Part shown: positions 41,203-50,079 of the stretch, piece by piece
Layout: each line of letters opens with the position of its first letter
Position numbering within the stretch: the first letter of the stretch is position 1
Source of the DNA: Streptomyces celluloflavus
GTDB taxonomy: Bacteria; Actinomycetota; Actinomycetes; Streptomycetales; Streptomycetaceae
Assembly (NCBI GenBank): GCA_000720995.1
Contig: JOEL01000015.1
Span: forward strand, 1 to 64,000
Direction: 5' to 3'
DNA: 64,000 nucleotides
Notes under the pieces: generated by a model
Databases searched by the model: none
What the model was told of the DNA's origin: nothing
Seen by the model: only the letters and a program-made list of their open reading frames with translations
Made by a program: the position numbers and the translations under genes

Positions 41203-41699
41203 CCGGCCCCCGCGCCCTGGTCGTCACCGCCTCCAACCGCGCCGCCGCCGGCGTCTACGCCGACCGGGGTGGCCCGCTGCTCGCCGAGGGCCTGACCGCC
41301 ATGGGCTTCACGGTCGACGGACCGCAAGTCGTCCCGGACGGCGACCCCGTCGGGGCCGCCCTGCGCGCCGCCGTCGCCGCCGGCTACGACGTCGTCCTGA
41401 CCACCGGCGGCACCGGCATCTCGCCCACCGACCGCACCCCCGACGTCACCCGCCGGCTCCTGGACTACGAGGTCCCCGGCATCCCCGAGGCGATCCGCGC
41501 GGCCGGCCGGGCGAAGCTCCCCGCCGCGGCGCTCTCCCGCGGCCTGGCCGGCGTCGCCGGCACGACCTTGATCATCAACCTCCCGGGCTCGGCCGGCGGC
41601 GTACGCGACGGCCTCGCCGTCCTCGCCGGTCTGCTGCCGCACGCCGTCGACCAGCTCCGCGGCGGCGACCACCCCGGACCGGCCGGGAGCCCGAGCTGA
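41199..41699 (+). CDS. mogA: MogA/MoaB family molybdopterin adenylyltransferase
   Basis: 166 residues from GTG 41199, overlapping the moaC stop by four bases. MoCF-binding motifs: [59 protein letters not shown] and [15 protein letters not shown]. It adenylates molybdopterin before metal insertion. Gene order moeA-like, moaC, mogA fits cofactor assembly. Confidence 0.94.
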   Translation: MTGPRALVVTASNRAAAGVYADRGGPLLAEGLTAMGFTVDGPQVVPDGDPVGAALRAAVAAGYDVVLTTGGTGISPTDRTPDVTRRLLDYEVPGIPEAIRAAGRAKLPAAALSRGLAGVAGTTLIINLPGSAGGVRDGLAVLAGLLPHAVDQLRGGDHPGPAGSPS

Positions 41700-41713
41700 A
41701 CGCGATCTGGCCG

Positions 41714-42310
41714 GTGGCCCTGACGGACCAGGACACCACCCTCCGGCCGATAAAGCTGCGTGACCAGCGGCTCTGGCGCGAGGTCAACCGCCGCAACCGC
41801 GACTGGCTGCGCCCCTGGGAGGCGACCATCCCGCCGCCCCCGCCGGGCGTCCCCGCACCGCACCGGCCCACGTACCGCCAGATGGTCCGCCATCTGCGGG
41901 CCGAGGCGCACGCCGGCCGGATGCTGCCGTTCGTCATCGACTACCGCGGCCGGCTCGCCGGACAGCTGACGGTCGCCGGCATCACCTGGGGATCGATGTG
42001 CTCGGGCCATATCGGCTACTGGGTCGACCAGGAAGTGGCCGGCCGTGGCGTGATGCCGACGGCCGTGGCGCTCGCCGTCGACCACTGCTTCCGCTCCATG
42101 GGACTGCACCGCATCGAGGTCTGCATTCGGCCGGAGAACGGCCCCAGCCGCCGCGTCGTGGAGAAACTCGGTTTTCGCGAGGAGGGCCTGCGGCCGCGCT
42201 ATCTGCACATCGACGGCGCCTGGCGTGACCACGCGGTATTCGCGCTGACCGCGGAAGAGGTGCCCGAAGGGCTGCTCGCCCGCTGGCACCACAGCGCATC
42301 CCACAAATGA
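41714..42310 (+). CDS. GNAT family N-acetyltransferase (RimJ-like)
   Basis: 198 residues from GTG 41714; homologues of this type often start a few residues earlier, where only CTG or ATC codons are available (CTG 41696 overlaps the mogA stop). TLRPIKLRDQRLWREVNRRNRDWLRPWEAT and GHIGYWVDQEVAGRGVMPTAVALAVDHCFRSMGLHRIEVCIRPENGPSRRVVEKLGFREEG are the acetyl-CoA-binding motifs of RimJ-type N-terminal acetyltransferases. The target is unknown. It lies 14 bases after mogA in the division/Moco group. Confidence 0.9.
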   Translation: MALTDQDTTLRPIKLRDQRLWREVNRRNRDWLRPWEATIPPPPPGVPAPHRPTYRQMVRHLRAEAHAGRMLPFVIDYRGRLAGQLTVAGITWGSMCSGHIGYWVDQEVAGRGVMPTAVALAVDHCFRSMGLHRIEVCIRPENGPSRRVVEKLGFREEGLRPRYLHIDGAWRDHAVFALTAEEVPEGLLARWHHSASHK

Positions 42311-42461
42311 AATGCGTGTTCGAAATTGTCCACCGAATGACCACATTTGCGGGCTGCTGATCTCAACAATCACAAAAAAAGTTCGAGATATCAGCCAGAT
42401 CGTGCGACACACCGGCCCAATTGGCGGATGGCCCCACGCAAACCCCTCTACCGTGTGAGTC

Positions 42462-43532
42462 GTGAGAAGCAGCGGCCTCATCTACGCAGTCATCGTCGGG
42501 GCCTGGGCCGCCTACCTGGTGCCGATGTGGCTCCGTAGGCAGGACGAGCTCAACGAGGCGCGTCCGACCGAGCGCTTCAGCACTGCCATCCGGCTCCTGT
42601 CCGGACGTGCGGCCATGCAACGCCGCTACGCCAAGGGGCAGGGGGAGTGCCCTGCCGACGATGCGGGCGACGAGCAGCACCCGGACGCCGCGGCCGGTCC
42701 GGCCGACGTCCGGTCCTTCGACGACCCCACACCGGCCCCCGCCGTCCGCACCCCCGCCCCGGAACCGCACACGCACCCCCGGGCCCGCGTCACGGCCGCC
42801 CCGCCGCGGCCCTCCGCCGCCGAGCGGACCAAGCGCGCCAAGGTCCTGGCCCGCCGCCGGCGCACCACCACGGTCCTCTTCCTCGCCTTCACCGCCGGCG
42901 CCGTCGTCGCCGCGGTCGGCGGCATCGCCTTCCTCTGGGCGCCCGCCCTGCCCGCCCTCCTCCTGAGCGCCTACATCGTCTACCTCCGCACCCAGGAGCG
43001 GCGCCGCTTCACCTTCACCATGGACCAGCGCAAGGCGGAGGCGGCAGCGCAACGACTGCGGGAGGGCCGGGCCCACCCTCCGCAGGCGGCCGACCAGCCG
43101 CCGTCCGACGACCACCGGGCCGGCGCCCGCGCTGACACCGCCGCCGAACCCGCCCCGGAACCCGCCCGCGCCGCGCCCCCCGCGCAGACCGCGGGCCGCC
43201 GCGCCCTCGTCGAGGAGACCGACCACGCCGAGTGGGTCGACCAGCAGCGCGAACGCGAGCGCCCGCGCCCCGCCGCCGGCAGCTGGGAGCCGGTCCCGGT
43301 CCCCCTCCCCACCTACGTCACCGCCCCGGTCGCCCCGCGCGCCACCAGCCACGTCGACCTGGCGGCCGACGACGCCTGGAGCTCCGCCCGCTCCAGCGCC
43401 GCCCCGGACCACCCCAAGCCGGACACCGCCCCCCAGGCCCGCCCCGCCACCCCCGACCGCCGCACCCGCGGCCGCACCCCCCTCTTCGACCAGTACGAGA
43501 ACGAAGACCGCCCGCGTGCCGCAAACGAGTGA
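42462..43532 (+). CDS. sepX: SepX / GlpR-like divisome membrane protein
   Basis: 356 residues from GTG 42462. The first helix (SGLIYAVIVGAWAAYLVPMWL) is followed by the conserved RRQDELNEARPTERFSTAIRLLS block. A helical hairpin lies at about 130-170 (TVLFLAFTAGAVVAAVGGIAFLWAPALPALLLSAYIVYLRTQERRR), with a Pro/Ala-rich C-terminus ending in a TPLFDQYENEDRPRAANE-type motif. This matches SepX, an actinobacterial Z-ring stabiliser in Streptomyces, homologous to the corynebacterial Glp receptor GlpR. Its location after the moeA-like gene keeps that pairing. Confidence 0.88.
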   Translation: MRSSGLIYAVIVGAWAAYLVPMWLRRQDELNEARPTERFSTAIRLLSGRAAMQRRYAKGQGECPADDAGDEQHPDAAAGPADVRSFDDPTPAPAVRTPAPEPHTHPRARVTAAPPRPSAAERTKRAKVLARRRRTTTVLFLAFTAGAVVAAVGGIAFLWAPALPALLLSAYIVYLRTQERRRFTFTMDQRKAEAAAQRLREGRAHPPQAADQPPSDDHRAGARADTAAEPAPEPARAAPPAQTAGRRALVEETDHAEWVDQQRERERPRPAAGSWEPVPVPLPTYVTAPVAPRATSHVDLAADDAWSSARSSAAPDHPKPDTAPQARPATPDRRTRGRTPLFDQYENEDRPRAANE

Positions 43533-43607
43533 AGCCCCTCCGCTGACCAGCACCGGAAGCGATTACCGAGCACCGCGATCGAGATGCTAGAGTTTCACTC
43601 ATCGCAA

Positions 43608-43680
43608 GGGCCTGTGGCGCAGCTGGTAGCGCACCTCGTTCGCAACGAGGGGGTCAGGGGTTCGAGTCCCCTCAGGTCCA
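43608..43680 (+). tRNA. tRNA-Ala (anticodon CGC)
   Basis: 73 bases folding into a full cloverleaf: acceptor GGGCCTG / CAGGTCC, D-arm GCGC-agctggta-GCGC, anticodon stem CCTCG-TTCGCAA-CGAGG with anticodon CGC, T-arm AGGGG-TTCGAGT-CCCCT, discriminator A. CCA is not encoded. A -10-like TAGAGT is at 43589-43594. Confidence 0.97.
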
Positions 43681-43689
43681 CTGCACGTC

Positions 43690-43725
43690 AGAACCCCTCC
43701 TGGAGAGATCCGGGAGGGGTTCTTT
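43690..43725 (+). terminator. Terminator after tRNA-Ala
   Basis: An 11-bp perfect stem (AGAACCCCTCC with its complement) extended by two further inner pairs, six-base loop, followed by TTTC; starts ten bases after the tRNA. Confidence 0.9.
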
Positions 43726-43809
43726 CGCGTTGTGTCGTGGTGACGTGCGGTAGCTGTGTCCGATGGGCCCGGCCCGCCGCCCCGGCCGGGCCCGTCGGCC
43801 GGGGTGGTC

Positions 43810-45129
43810 TCAGGGCAGGCGGGCGACGGCCGTGGAGACCTTGGCCGTGCCGTCCTCGGTGGCGAGGTGGCGGGCGGCCTCGGTGGCTCGTTCGCGGTGG
43901 GCGGGGTCGGTGGTGGCTCGGGTGATGGCCTCGGCGAGGCGGGCTACGGCGCGCTCGTCGGGTTCTTCGGAGTGGATATCGGAGTGGTTGTCGGAGCGGT
44001 CCGGGGTGTCGGTGGGGCCCTTGGTGAGGTCCTTGAAGGGGATCGGGGCGGTGGCGGCGCCCAGGGCCGCCAGCCGGGCCGCCCAGAAGGGCTGATCGGC
44101 GGTGACCGGTACGGGGACGGTCGGGACTCCGGCGCGCAGTCCGGCGGCCGCGGTGCCCGCGCCGCAGTGGTGCACGACCGCGGACATACGGGGGAAGAGG
44201 AGGGCGTGCGGCACCTCGCCGACGGTGAGGATGTCGGGGTGGGCCTCGGTGCCGGGGGTCAGCCCGGCCCAGCCCGACTGGAGGATGCCGCGGACCTTGG
44301 CGCGGCGTAGGGCCCGTACGGCGAGGGTGCTCAGGCGCGCGCCGTCGCCGGCCGCCATGCTGCCGAAGCCGAGGAAGACTGGGGGCGGTCCTGCGGCGAT
44401 GAAGTCCTCTACGGAGTAGGGGAGTTGGGCGTCCGGGGCGTGCCAGGGCCACCAGTTTCCGACGATGTCCAGGCCGCTGCGCCAGTCCTTCGGGCGGGGT
44501 GCCAGGAGCTCGCTGAAGCCGTACAGGACCGGCCGGTTGGCGGCTTCGGCGCGGCGGCGGACCGTACGGGGTGTGGCGGGCGGCAGATCGAGGCGGGTGC
44601 GGAGGTCGCGGACCGCGCCGGCGTAGAGGCGGTCGATGACGCGCAGGGAGAGGCGGCCCATGGCGCGGTTGCCCCAGCGGCCCAGCGAGCGGCCGCCGCT
44701 GATGACCGGTGCGAAGTCGCCGGTGGGGGCGTTGGGCTGGAGCGCCAGGCTCAGGGACGGGATGTCCAGCGCCTCGGCGAGGTGCAGGCCGAGCGGGGCC
44801 GTGGTGGTGGAGAGCAGGAGGAGTTCGGTGTCCGCGGTGGCGGCTTCGGCGATCCCGCCGCCCAGTTCCTGGATGAAGGCGGCGGCCTTGCGCATGAGGT
44901 CCCGCTTGCCGTGGGGGGCGGGCGCCGATGCCCGGTCGGGGTCGGGGCGGGCGGTGCGCGGGTCGGCCGGCAGGTGGCGGAACGCCAGTCCCGCGGCCCG
45001 TACGAGAGGGGCGTAGGTGTCGTGGGTGGCGAGCGTGACCTCGTGACCGGCCTCCCGGAGTCCGGCGCCGACACCGGTGTAGGGGGCGACATCACCGTAC
45101 GAGCCGGCGGCCGTGATCAGGATCTTCAT
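43810..45129 (-). CDS. GT1-family glycosyltransferase (UGT/macrolide-type)
   Basis: 439 residues from ATG 45129. The N-terminus MKILITAAGSYGDVAPYTGVGAGLREAGHEVTLATHDTY is the acceptor domain start of MGT-type glycosyltransferases. VFLGFGSMAAGDG and ILTVGEVPHALLFPRMSAVVHHCGAGTAAAGLRAGVPTVPVPVTADQPFWAARLAALG form the nucleotide-sugar-binding region with the HCGAGT donor loop. It transfers a sugar from an NDP-sugar to a lipophilic acceptor such as a sterol, macrolide or drug. It lies downstream of and co-directional with a TipA-like MerR gene, so it may be a drug-inactivating enzyme under that regulator. Confidence 0.92.
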   Translation of the reverse strand: MKILITAAGSYGDVAPYTGVGAGLREAGHEVTLATHDTYAPLVRAAGLAFRHLPADPRTARPDPDRASAPAPHGKRDLMRKAAAFIQELGGGIAEAATADTELLLLSTTTAPLGLHLAEALDIPSLSLALQPNAPTGDFAPVISGGRSLGRWGNRAMGRLSLRVIDRLYAGAVRDLRTRLDLPPATPRTVRRRAEAANRPVLYGFSELLAPRPKDWRSGLDIVGNWWPWHAPDAQLPYSVEDFIAAGPPPVFLGFGSMAAGDGARLSTLAVRALRRAKVRGILQSGWAGLTPGTEAHPDILTVGEVPHALLFPRMSAVVHHCGAGTAAAGLRAGVPTVPVPVTADQPFWAARLAALGAATAPIPFKDLTKGPTDTPDRSDNHSDIHSEEPDERAVARLAEAITRATTDPAHRERATEAARHLATEDGTAKVSTAVARLP

Positions 45130-45252
45130 CGGACTTCGACCATCAACCTTGATTGAGGGAATGGGAGGGAGTGGGGGTGAGGGGTTGGTTGCGGGTGTGT
45201 GGACGTCGGTCGGTGCCGGCCGTCGCCGGTGGGCGGCGGCGCAGGGCGGCCG

Positions 45253-46038
45253 TCAGGTGTTCCGGGTGGGTGACCGGTGTGCGGCGTTGGCGTGTACGGC
45301 CGTCCGCAGGTACGGGGCGAGGCCGGGCCGCTGTTCGGCCGGCGGAACGACCAGGGCGAAGGCGCGTGGGTCGGCGGCGAAATCGTCCGCGATGCGGCCG
45401 TGCATATCGGTGGGGCAGGGGGTGAACCAGCGGGTGATGTGCTGCCGGTGTTCCTCGGCGAGGTCCCTCGCGGTCTCGCCGGTCGCGGGTTCCCCGGCGT
45501 CGAACGCGGCGGTCAGCCGCTGCCGCCAGGCGGCAGCCTCGGCCATGAGCCGCGCCCAGTCCTCCTTGGAGTGCGCGGCGGCCTGTGCCATGGCGTGCCG
45601 GTACCCCTCGCTGTGCTGCCATCGCTGATCGGCCTCGGTGGCGTAACTGAGGTCGAAGGTGATCTCTCCGAAGACCTCGAACCGCTCCTCGGGCGTCAGC
45701 TCCACACCGGTCCGCCGGACCTCCATGGCCCGCTCCGCGACCTCGACCATCCGGTGCAGTTCGGCGATCTGCCGGTTGAGGAGACGGTGCCGGGCGCGCA
45801 GGTGCCCTAGGGCGTTGGCCTGCGGGTCTTCCAGGATGGTGGCGATCTCGTCGAGGCCGAAGCCGAGCTGACGGTAGAAGAGGATCTGCTGGAGCCGGGC
45901 GAGGTCGGCGTCGCTGTAGCGGCGGTAGCCGGCGGCGCTGCGTTCGGTGGGCGAGAGCAGCCCGGTCTTGTCGTAGTGGTGCAGGGTGCGCACCGTGATC
46001 CCCGCGAAGTCGGAGACCTGCCCGACCGAGTAGCCCAT
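45253..46038 (-). CDS. MerR family regulator with TipAS drug-recognition domain
   Basis: 261 residues from ATG 46038. The MerR winged helix is YSVGQVSDFAGITVRTLHHYDKTGLLSPTERSAAGYRRYSDADL, followed by the dimer coiled coil and a C-terminal antibiotic-binding TipAS domain (YATEADQRWQHSEGYRHAMAQAAAHSKEDW ... HITRWFTPCPTDMHGRIADDFAADPRAFA), whose fold covalently binds thiopeptides in TipAL. The reading frame ends in AHRSPTRNT. A MerR-type promoter with a 19-base spacer lies 107-129 bases upstream. It probably activates itself and the downstream glycosyltransferase. Confidence 0.93.
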   Translation of the reverse strand: MGYSVGQVSDFAGITVRTLHHYDKTGLLSPTERSAAGYRRYSDADLARLQQILFYRQLGFGLDEIATILEDPQANALGHLRARHRLLNRQIAELHRMVEVAERAMEVRRTGVELTPEERFEVFGEITFDLSYATEADQRWQHSEGYRHAMAQAAAHSKEDWARLMAEAAAWRQRLTAAFDAGEPATGETARDLAEEHRQHITRWFTPCPTDMHGRIADDFAADPRAFALVVPPAEQRPGLAPYLRTAVHANAAHRSPTRNT

Positions 46039-46144
46039 GGCAGCGCCTTTCCTGTCGTCGATGGGCCGCCGGGCCGCCGCCCGCCCGCCGTACGTCCGTG
46101 CTGTGTGTCCGCGCCGTGCGTCCGTGTCGTCGTTCAGGCTGCGC

Positions 46145-46167
46145 CCTGACGTGGGGTGAGGGTCAAG
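46145..46167 (-). promoter_or_regulatory. MerR-type promoter/operator of the TipA-like gene
   Basis: On the minus strand CTTGACCCTCA and CCCACGTCAGG form an imperfect dyad. TTGACC serves as -35, followed after 19 bases by CAGCCT as -10. A spacer of 19 bases instead of 17 is the hallmark of promoters switched on by MerR proteins such as TipAL. Confidence 0.7.
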
Positions 46168-46404
46168 CCCGTTCCGTTACGACGCGAGGGCGGCGGGACG
46201 GAGTGAGCGGGAGCGGGGCAAGGCAGGGAGGTGGGAGATATGTCGACTTATTGGCTGAAATCAAGTGATGAGATGCGGTATGGGAGAGGTGACCGGGGCA
46301 ACGCCGGACACCGCCCCCGCTTCGGGTGGACCGCGGATACATTTGTCTGGAAACGGCCCGTCGATCCTGTGTACCCATGCCCCGTCCGGCTGCCTGAGGA
46401 TTCC

Positions 46405-46848
46405 GTGCGATCATCCACCGCGACCGTCTGCGTCATCACGGTTCTCGCCGCCTGGCTGCTCGCCGGCTGCGCCGAACCGCACGGGCTGCGCGTCATCGGC
46501 CCGGCCATCTCGCCCTCCATACCCGCCGGCCCCGTCTACATGGCGGACGACGAGGGGCGGCCGGTGAAGCGCCCCGACTCCTTCGCGCTGAACGAGTCCA
46601 CCATGGTGTCCGGGCTGCACTGGACGGACTGGGGCGGGCCCACCGCGGAGGCCACCGGTGATCTCCGGGGGGCCTGGTGCATGCCGCAATGCACCGAGAA
46701 GCCGTACCGCGTGAAGGTCACCCTCAGCGGAGTGCAGCGGCAGGAGGCCCACGCGTACTACTCCCGGGCCGGTGTCGTCGCGCCGGAACTGCGCGGTGCG
46801 AAAGCCGCCGAGCTGGGCAGGGTCAGCCTGCACACCCCCGAGTTCTAG
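46405..46848 (+). CDS. Small lipoprotein (CseA-like) upstream of a histidine kinase
   Basis: 147 residues from GTG 46405 with GAGGA upstream. A signal peptide VCVITVLAAWLLAGC ends in the lipobox LLAGC (lipid-modified cysteine about residue 20). The mature part has a Cys pair (CMPQC) and no known domain. It sits 12 bases before a sensor kinase. In Streptomyces the cell-envelope stress system sigE-cseABC has a lipoprotein (CseA) that modulates the CseC sensor; this looks like a similar pair, though without the response regulator. Confidence 0.75.
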   Translation: MRSSTATVCVITVLAAWLLAGCAEPHGLRVIGPAISPSIPAGPVYMADDEGRPVKRPDSFALNESTMVSGLHWTDWGGPTAEATGDLRGAWCMPQCTEKPYRVKVTLSGVQRQEAHAYYSRAGVVAPELRGAKAAELGRVSLHTPEF

Positions 46849-46860
46849 GACGGGGACGGG

Positions 46861-48186
46861 ATGGGTCTGCGCGCCAAGATCGGCTTCGCCATCGCGGCCA
46901 CCGCCGCGGTGGTCGCGGTCTTCGTCGGCCTGCTCGTCCACCACCACACGGTGAACGCGCAGCTCGACATCGCCGCGGGCTCCCTCGACGGGCGGTTGCA
47001 GACCGCGGTGCAGGACCGGGCGGCCGGGGTGGACAGCGGGCGGGCACTGATCAACCCGAACGATCTGCCGCCGCCGCTGCGGAAGGTGGTCGAGCAGGGC
47101 AAACGGGGCGTCTATCTGGATACGAGCGGCCGGACGCCGAATCTGTGGGCGGCCAGCCCGCTCGGCTCCGACGTCGTCGCGCTCAAGCGCACGTATCTGA
47201 AGGAAGAGGAGACGGTAGCGGGGCTGGACCGGATTCTGTGGGTGGCCGGGACAGCCGGTACGGGGCTGGGCTGTGTGGTGGGCCTGCTGGTCGCGCACCG
47301 GCTGGGCCGGCGGCTGACCGCCTCCGCCGCGACCGCCCAGCGGATCGCCCAGGGGGAGCTGAGCGCGCGGCTGCCGCTCACCGGCAAGGACGAGATCGGG
47401 CAGCTCACCAGGGCGGTGAACACCATGGCCGAGGCGCTCGCGGCCCGGCTCCAGGCCGAGCGCGAGGTCACGTCGAACATCGCGCACGAGCTGCGGACCC
47501 CGGTCGCCGGGCTGGTCGCGGCGGCCGGTCTGCTGCCGCCGTCCCGCCCCACCGAGATGGTCCAGGAACGGGCGCAGCACGTGCGGGGGCTGATGGAGGA
47601 CGTCCTGGAGGTGGCCCGGCTGGACGCGCGCACCGAAGAGGCGGACCGGGAACTCCGGCCGCTGAGCGAACTGGCCCGGCGGGCGGTCGCGGCGACGGTG
47701 TACGGGGGCGGGGCGGGCCGCGGGAGCGGTACGGGTGGCGCGGCGGGTGCCCCGGACACGCCCGCACCGCCCGTGCGGATACGGGTGCTCCGGGAGGGGC
47801 TGGTGGAGACCGATCCGCGCCGGGTGGAGCGGATTCTCGCCAATCTGATCAGCAACGGGCTGCGGCACGGCGCCGCGCCGGTGGCCGTCGAGATCGAGGG
47901 CGGCGTGGCGCGGGTGCGGGACGCCGGGCCCGGGTTCCCCGAGGCGCTGCTGGCGCACGGGCCCCAGCGGTTCCGCACCTGTGGCGGTTCGGGCGGTCCG
48001 GGGCTGGGCCTGGGGCTGACGATCGCGGCCGGCCAGGCGCGCGTGCTGGGCGCCCGGCTGGCCTTCGCCAACCCGCCCGGCGGCGGCGCGGAGGCCACGC
48101 TCGACCTGACCGGATCGCTGCGTACGGAGACGGTGGAGGGCGAGGGCGAAGGCGGCGACGCGGGGGAGGGGAGCGCGGGCCGGTAG
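46861..48186 (+). CDS. Sensor histidine kinase (HAMP, HisKA, HATPase)
   Basis: 441 residues from ATG 46861. Two membrane helices (about 9-27 and 125-148) flank an extracellular sensor of about 95 residues. HAMP follows (LGRRLTASAATAQRIAQGELSARLPLTGKDEIGQLTRAVNTMAEAL), then the H-box EVTSNIAHELRTPVAG with His209, N-box VERILANLISNGLRHG, and G-boxes RDAGPGFP and GLGLGLTIAAGQ. The sensor-lipoprotein arrangement is like CseC with CseA. No response regulator is encoded nearby, so its partner is elsewhere or lost. Confidence 0.92.
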   Translation: MGLRAKIGFAIAATAAVVAVFVGLLVHHHTVNAQLDIAAGSLDGRLQTAVQDRAAGVDSGRALINPNDLPPPLRKVVEQGKRGVYLDTSGRTPNLWAASPLGSDVVALKRTYLKEEETVAGLDRILWVAGTAGTGLGCVVGLLVAHRLGRRLTASAATAQRIAQGELSARLPLTGKDEIGQLTRAVNTMAEALAARLQAEREVTSNIAHELRTPVAGLVAAAGLLPPSRPTEMVQERAQHVRGLMEDVLEVARLDARTEEADRELRPLSELARRAVAATVYGGGAGRGSGTGGAAGAPDTPAPPVRIRVLREGLVETDPRRVERILANLISNGLRHGAAPVAVEIEGGVARVRDAGPGFPEALLAHGPQRFRTCGGSGGPGLGLGLTIAAGQARVLGARLAFANPPGGGAEATLDLTGSLRTETVEGEGEGGDAGEGSAGR

Positions 48187-48238
48187 GCCGGCAGGAGGGC
48201 GCGGGCCGGTAAAGGGGTGCGGGCCGGAAAAAGGGGGC

Positions 48239-48272
48239 GGGGACACCGCGAGCTGATGCCCGCCGTGTCCCC
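48239..48272 (+). terminator. Probable terminator after the histidine kinase
   Basis: An eight-bp stem GGGGACAC / GTGTCCCC with an 18-base loop, 52 bases after the kinase stop and before a convergent GntR gene. Confidence 0.5.
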
Positions 48273-48410
48273 ACGATCGTCCTTGCGCCGCCTGCCTCTG
48301 TTCTTAACCCTGCCGCTGTGCCTGCCCCTGCGCCTGGCTGGGGTTGCCCCGGCCGTCACGGGCCGGATGGCGGTCGCGGGCCGGATGCCGGTCACCGGCC
48401 CGGATGCCCG

Positions 48411-48803
48411 TCACCGATCCGGATACCGGTCCTGCAACACGGAGTTCACCAGCGCCTGTACGTCCTCGCGGGCCAGGCCCTCGGTGCGGGCCCGGTCCAT
48501 CCAGGAGCGCAGTTCCTCGCGGAGCAGCGCGTCCGCCGCGGACTGGGGGCGGGCGAGCGTACGGCTGACGAAGGTGCCCAGCCCCGGCCGCGGTTCGACC
48601 AGGCCCTCGCGTTCCAGCTCGCGGTACGCCTTGAGCGTCGTATTCGGATTGACCTTGGTCGTGGCGGCCACCTGTGCGGCCGTCGGCAGCCGGTCGCCCT
48701 CCACCAGGATGCCCAGCCGCAGCGCCTGCTGGACCTGCTGGACGATCTGGAGGTAGGTGGCGACGCCGCTGCGGCGGTCGATGCGGAATTCGACGGCGCT
48801 CAC
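48411..48803 (-). CDS. GntR regulator, YtrA subfamily
   Basis: 130 residues from GTG 48803; GTG 48806 directly before it is an equal choice (GGCAGGAAG upstream). The winged helix is VATYLQIVQQVQQALRLGILVEGDRLPTAAQVAATTKVNPNTTLKAYRELEREGLVEPRPGLGTFVS. A short helical C-terminus without ligand domain is typical of YtrA regulators, which repress neighbouring ABC transporter genes. The ABC permease and ATPase upstream on the same strand are the likely targets. Confidence 0.9.
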   Translation of the reverse strand: MSAVEFRIDRRSGVATYLQIVQQVQQALRLGILVEGDRLPTAAQVAATTKVNPNTTLKAYRELEREGLVEPRPGLGTFVSRTLARPQSAADALLREELRSWMDRARTEGLAREDVQALVNSVLQDRYPDR

Positions 48804-48978
48804 CACCTTCCTGCCTCTGCGGCCGGCACTGTCCGTGCTGTCCGTGCTGTCCGTCTTGCCGGGACCGTCCGGCCCGACCGCTTGATGATCGGGCCGCCCG
48901 TGCCGGGTGTCAAAGCGCCGTCCGGTCCCGGGCGCGGGGCAGCGGGTGTCCCGTACCCGTCTCTGTCCCCGGCGCCGT

Positions 48979-50079
48979 TCAGAGCGGCCGCCGGTGGGCC
49001 TGCCATAGGACGAAGCCGAGCACCAGCACGGTCAGCGCCAGCAGGATTCCCGCTCCGAGCCACTGCATCCCCGCCATCTGTGGGTAGTCGAGGTACTGGA
49101 TGACCCGGTTGACGATGCCCAGCTTCGCCCGGCACGCGTCGGCGGTGGCCTCGGGCGAGGTGCAGGTGTTGATGCCGAAGAGCTTGCCGTCCGCGGTCGC
49201 CAGCCAGTCGTCGATCTGTATGGAGCCACGCGGCGTGACGGGGCCCTCGCCGTCGAACGGGTAGGTGTAGTTGCGCAGTGTGCCGAGGTGGACGCGTACC
49301 TTCTCGGTCCAGATGAGGGACGTTGCCGCGGAGAAGACGGCGGTGGCCACCATCGCCGCCACCACCCGCTTGATCAGCATGCCGAAGGCGATACCGCAGG
49401 AGGTGAGGAAGAGGGTCATCGCGACCAGGACGGGGCCGGTGCTCTCGAAAGCGCCGCCTCCCAGCCAGTCGCCGAACATGGCCAGTTCGCGGGCCGGTGA
49501 CCACAGCCAGGTGAAGGCGGCGGACAGCAGCACGGTGCACAGCACCGCGATGGCCAGCGGCAGGCCGAGCGTGGCCGCGATCCACCGGCCGCGCCCGGTC
49601 GACTGCGTGGCGACCAGCTTGACGGTGCCGTGCTCCTGCTCGCTCGCGATCAGCGGCGCGCCGAAGAAGATGGCGACGAGGGCGGGCACGAACTGGAGGA
49701 AACTGGTGTCGCTGCTGAACATCGAGTTGAACTTGTCCTGGAACTCCATGAGCAGTTCGCCCTTGGCGTCGGGCGAACTTCCCTTGGCGTCGAGGAAATC
49801 CATGACCCCGATGCGCTCATACGCGAAGAGCGCGCAGGCACCGAGGGTGACCAGGAGACCGATACTCAGGGCGGTACGGTGCCGGCGCCACACCAGCCAG
49901 GGGAGACCGCGCAGCAGGCGGCGCTCCGGGGCGGCGGCGGGTGCCGCGCCTCCGGTCGCCGGTGTGCTCGCCCTGCCGCCCGTACCGTTGCCGAGGGTGC
50001 CGCCCGTACCGTCCATGGTGCTCGTTCCGCTCCTGCCGGCCGTGTTGCTCGTACCGCTCCCGCTGTTCCCGCCGCTCAC
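48979..50079 (-). CDS. ABC transporter permease
   Basis: 366 residues from GTG 50079, overlapping the ATPase stop by four bases. After a Gly/Ser/Thr-rich N-terminus there are six hydrophobic segments, including ALSIGLLVTLGACALFAYE, FLQFVPALVAIFFGAPLIASEQEHGTVKLVATQST (the coupling-type EQExGT motif of ABC-2 permeases), and AAMVATAVFSAATSLIW. A large extracellular loop lies before the last helix. With the ATPase it forms an exporter, possibly for a drug or cell-wall stressor. Confidence 0.88.
   Translation of the reverse strand: MSGGNSGSGTSNTAGRSGTSTMDGTGGTLGNGTGGRASTPATGGAAPAAAPERRLLRGLPWLVWRRHRTALSIGLLVTLGACALFAYERIGVMDFLDAKGSSPDAKGELLMEFQDKFNSMFSSDTSFLQFVPALVAIFFGAPLIASEQEHGTVKLVATQSTGRGRWIAATLGLPLAIAVLCTVLLSAAFTWLWSPARELAMFGDWLGGGAFESTGPVLVAMTLFLTSCGIAFGMLIKRVVAAMVATAVFSAATSLIWTEKVRVHLGTLRNYTYPFDGEGPVTPRGSIQIDDWLATADGKLFGINTCTSPEATADACRAKLGIVNRVIQYLDYPQMAGMQWLGAGILLALTVLVLGFVLWQAHRRPL

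Noticed and set aside
38289-41672. Open frame of 1127 codons antisense to galU, moeA, moaC and mogA
   Set aside because: Same reason: mirror of four well-supported genes, no own motifs or start signals.
43608-43680. tRNA-Ala as attachment site of an integrated element
   Set aside because: The 3' end is not repeated nearby and no integrase or element genes flank it.
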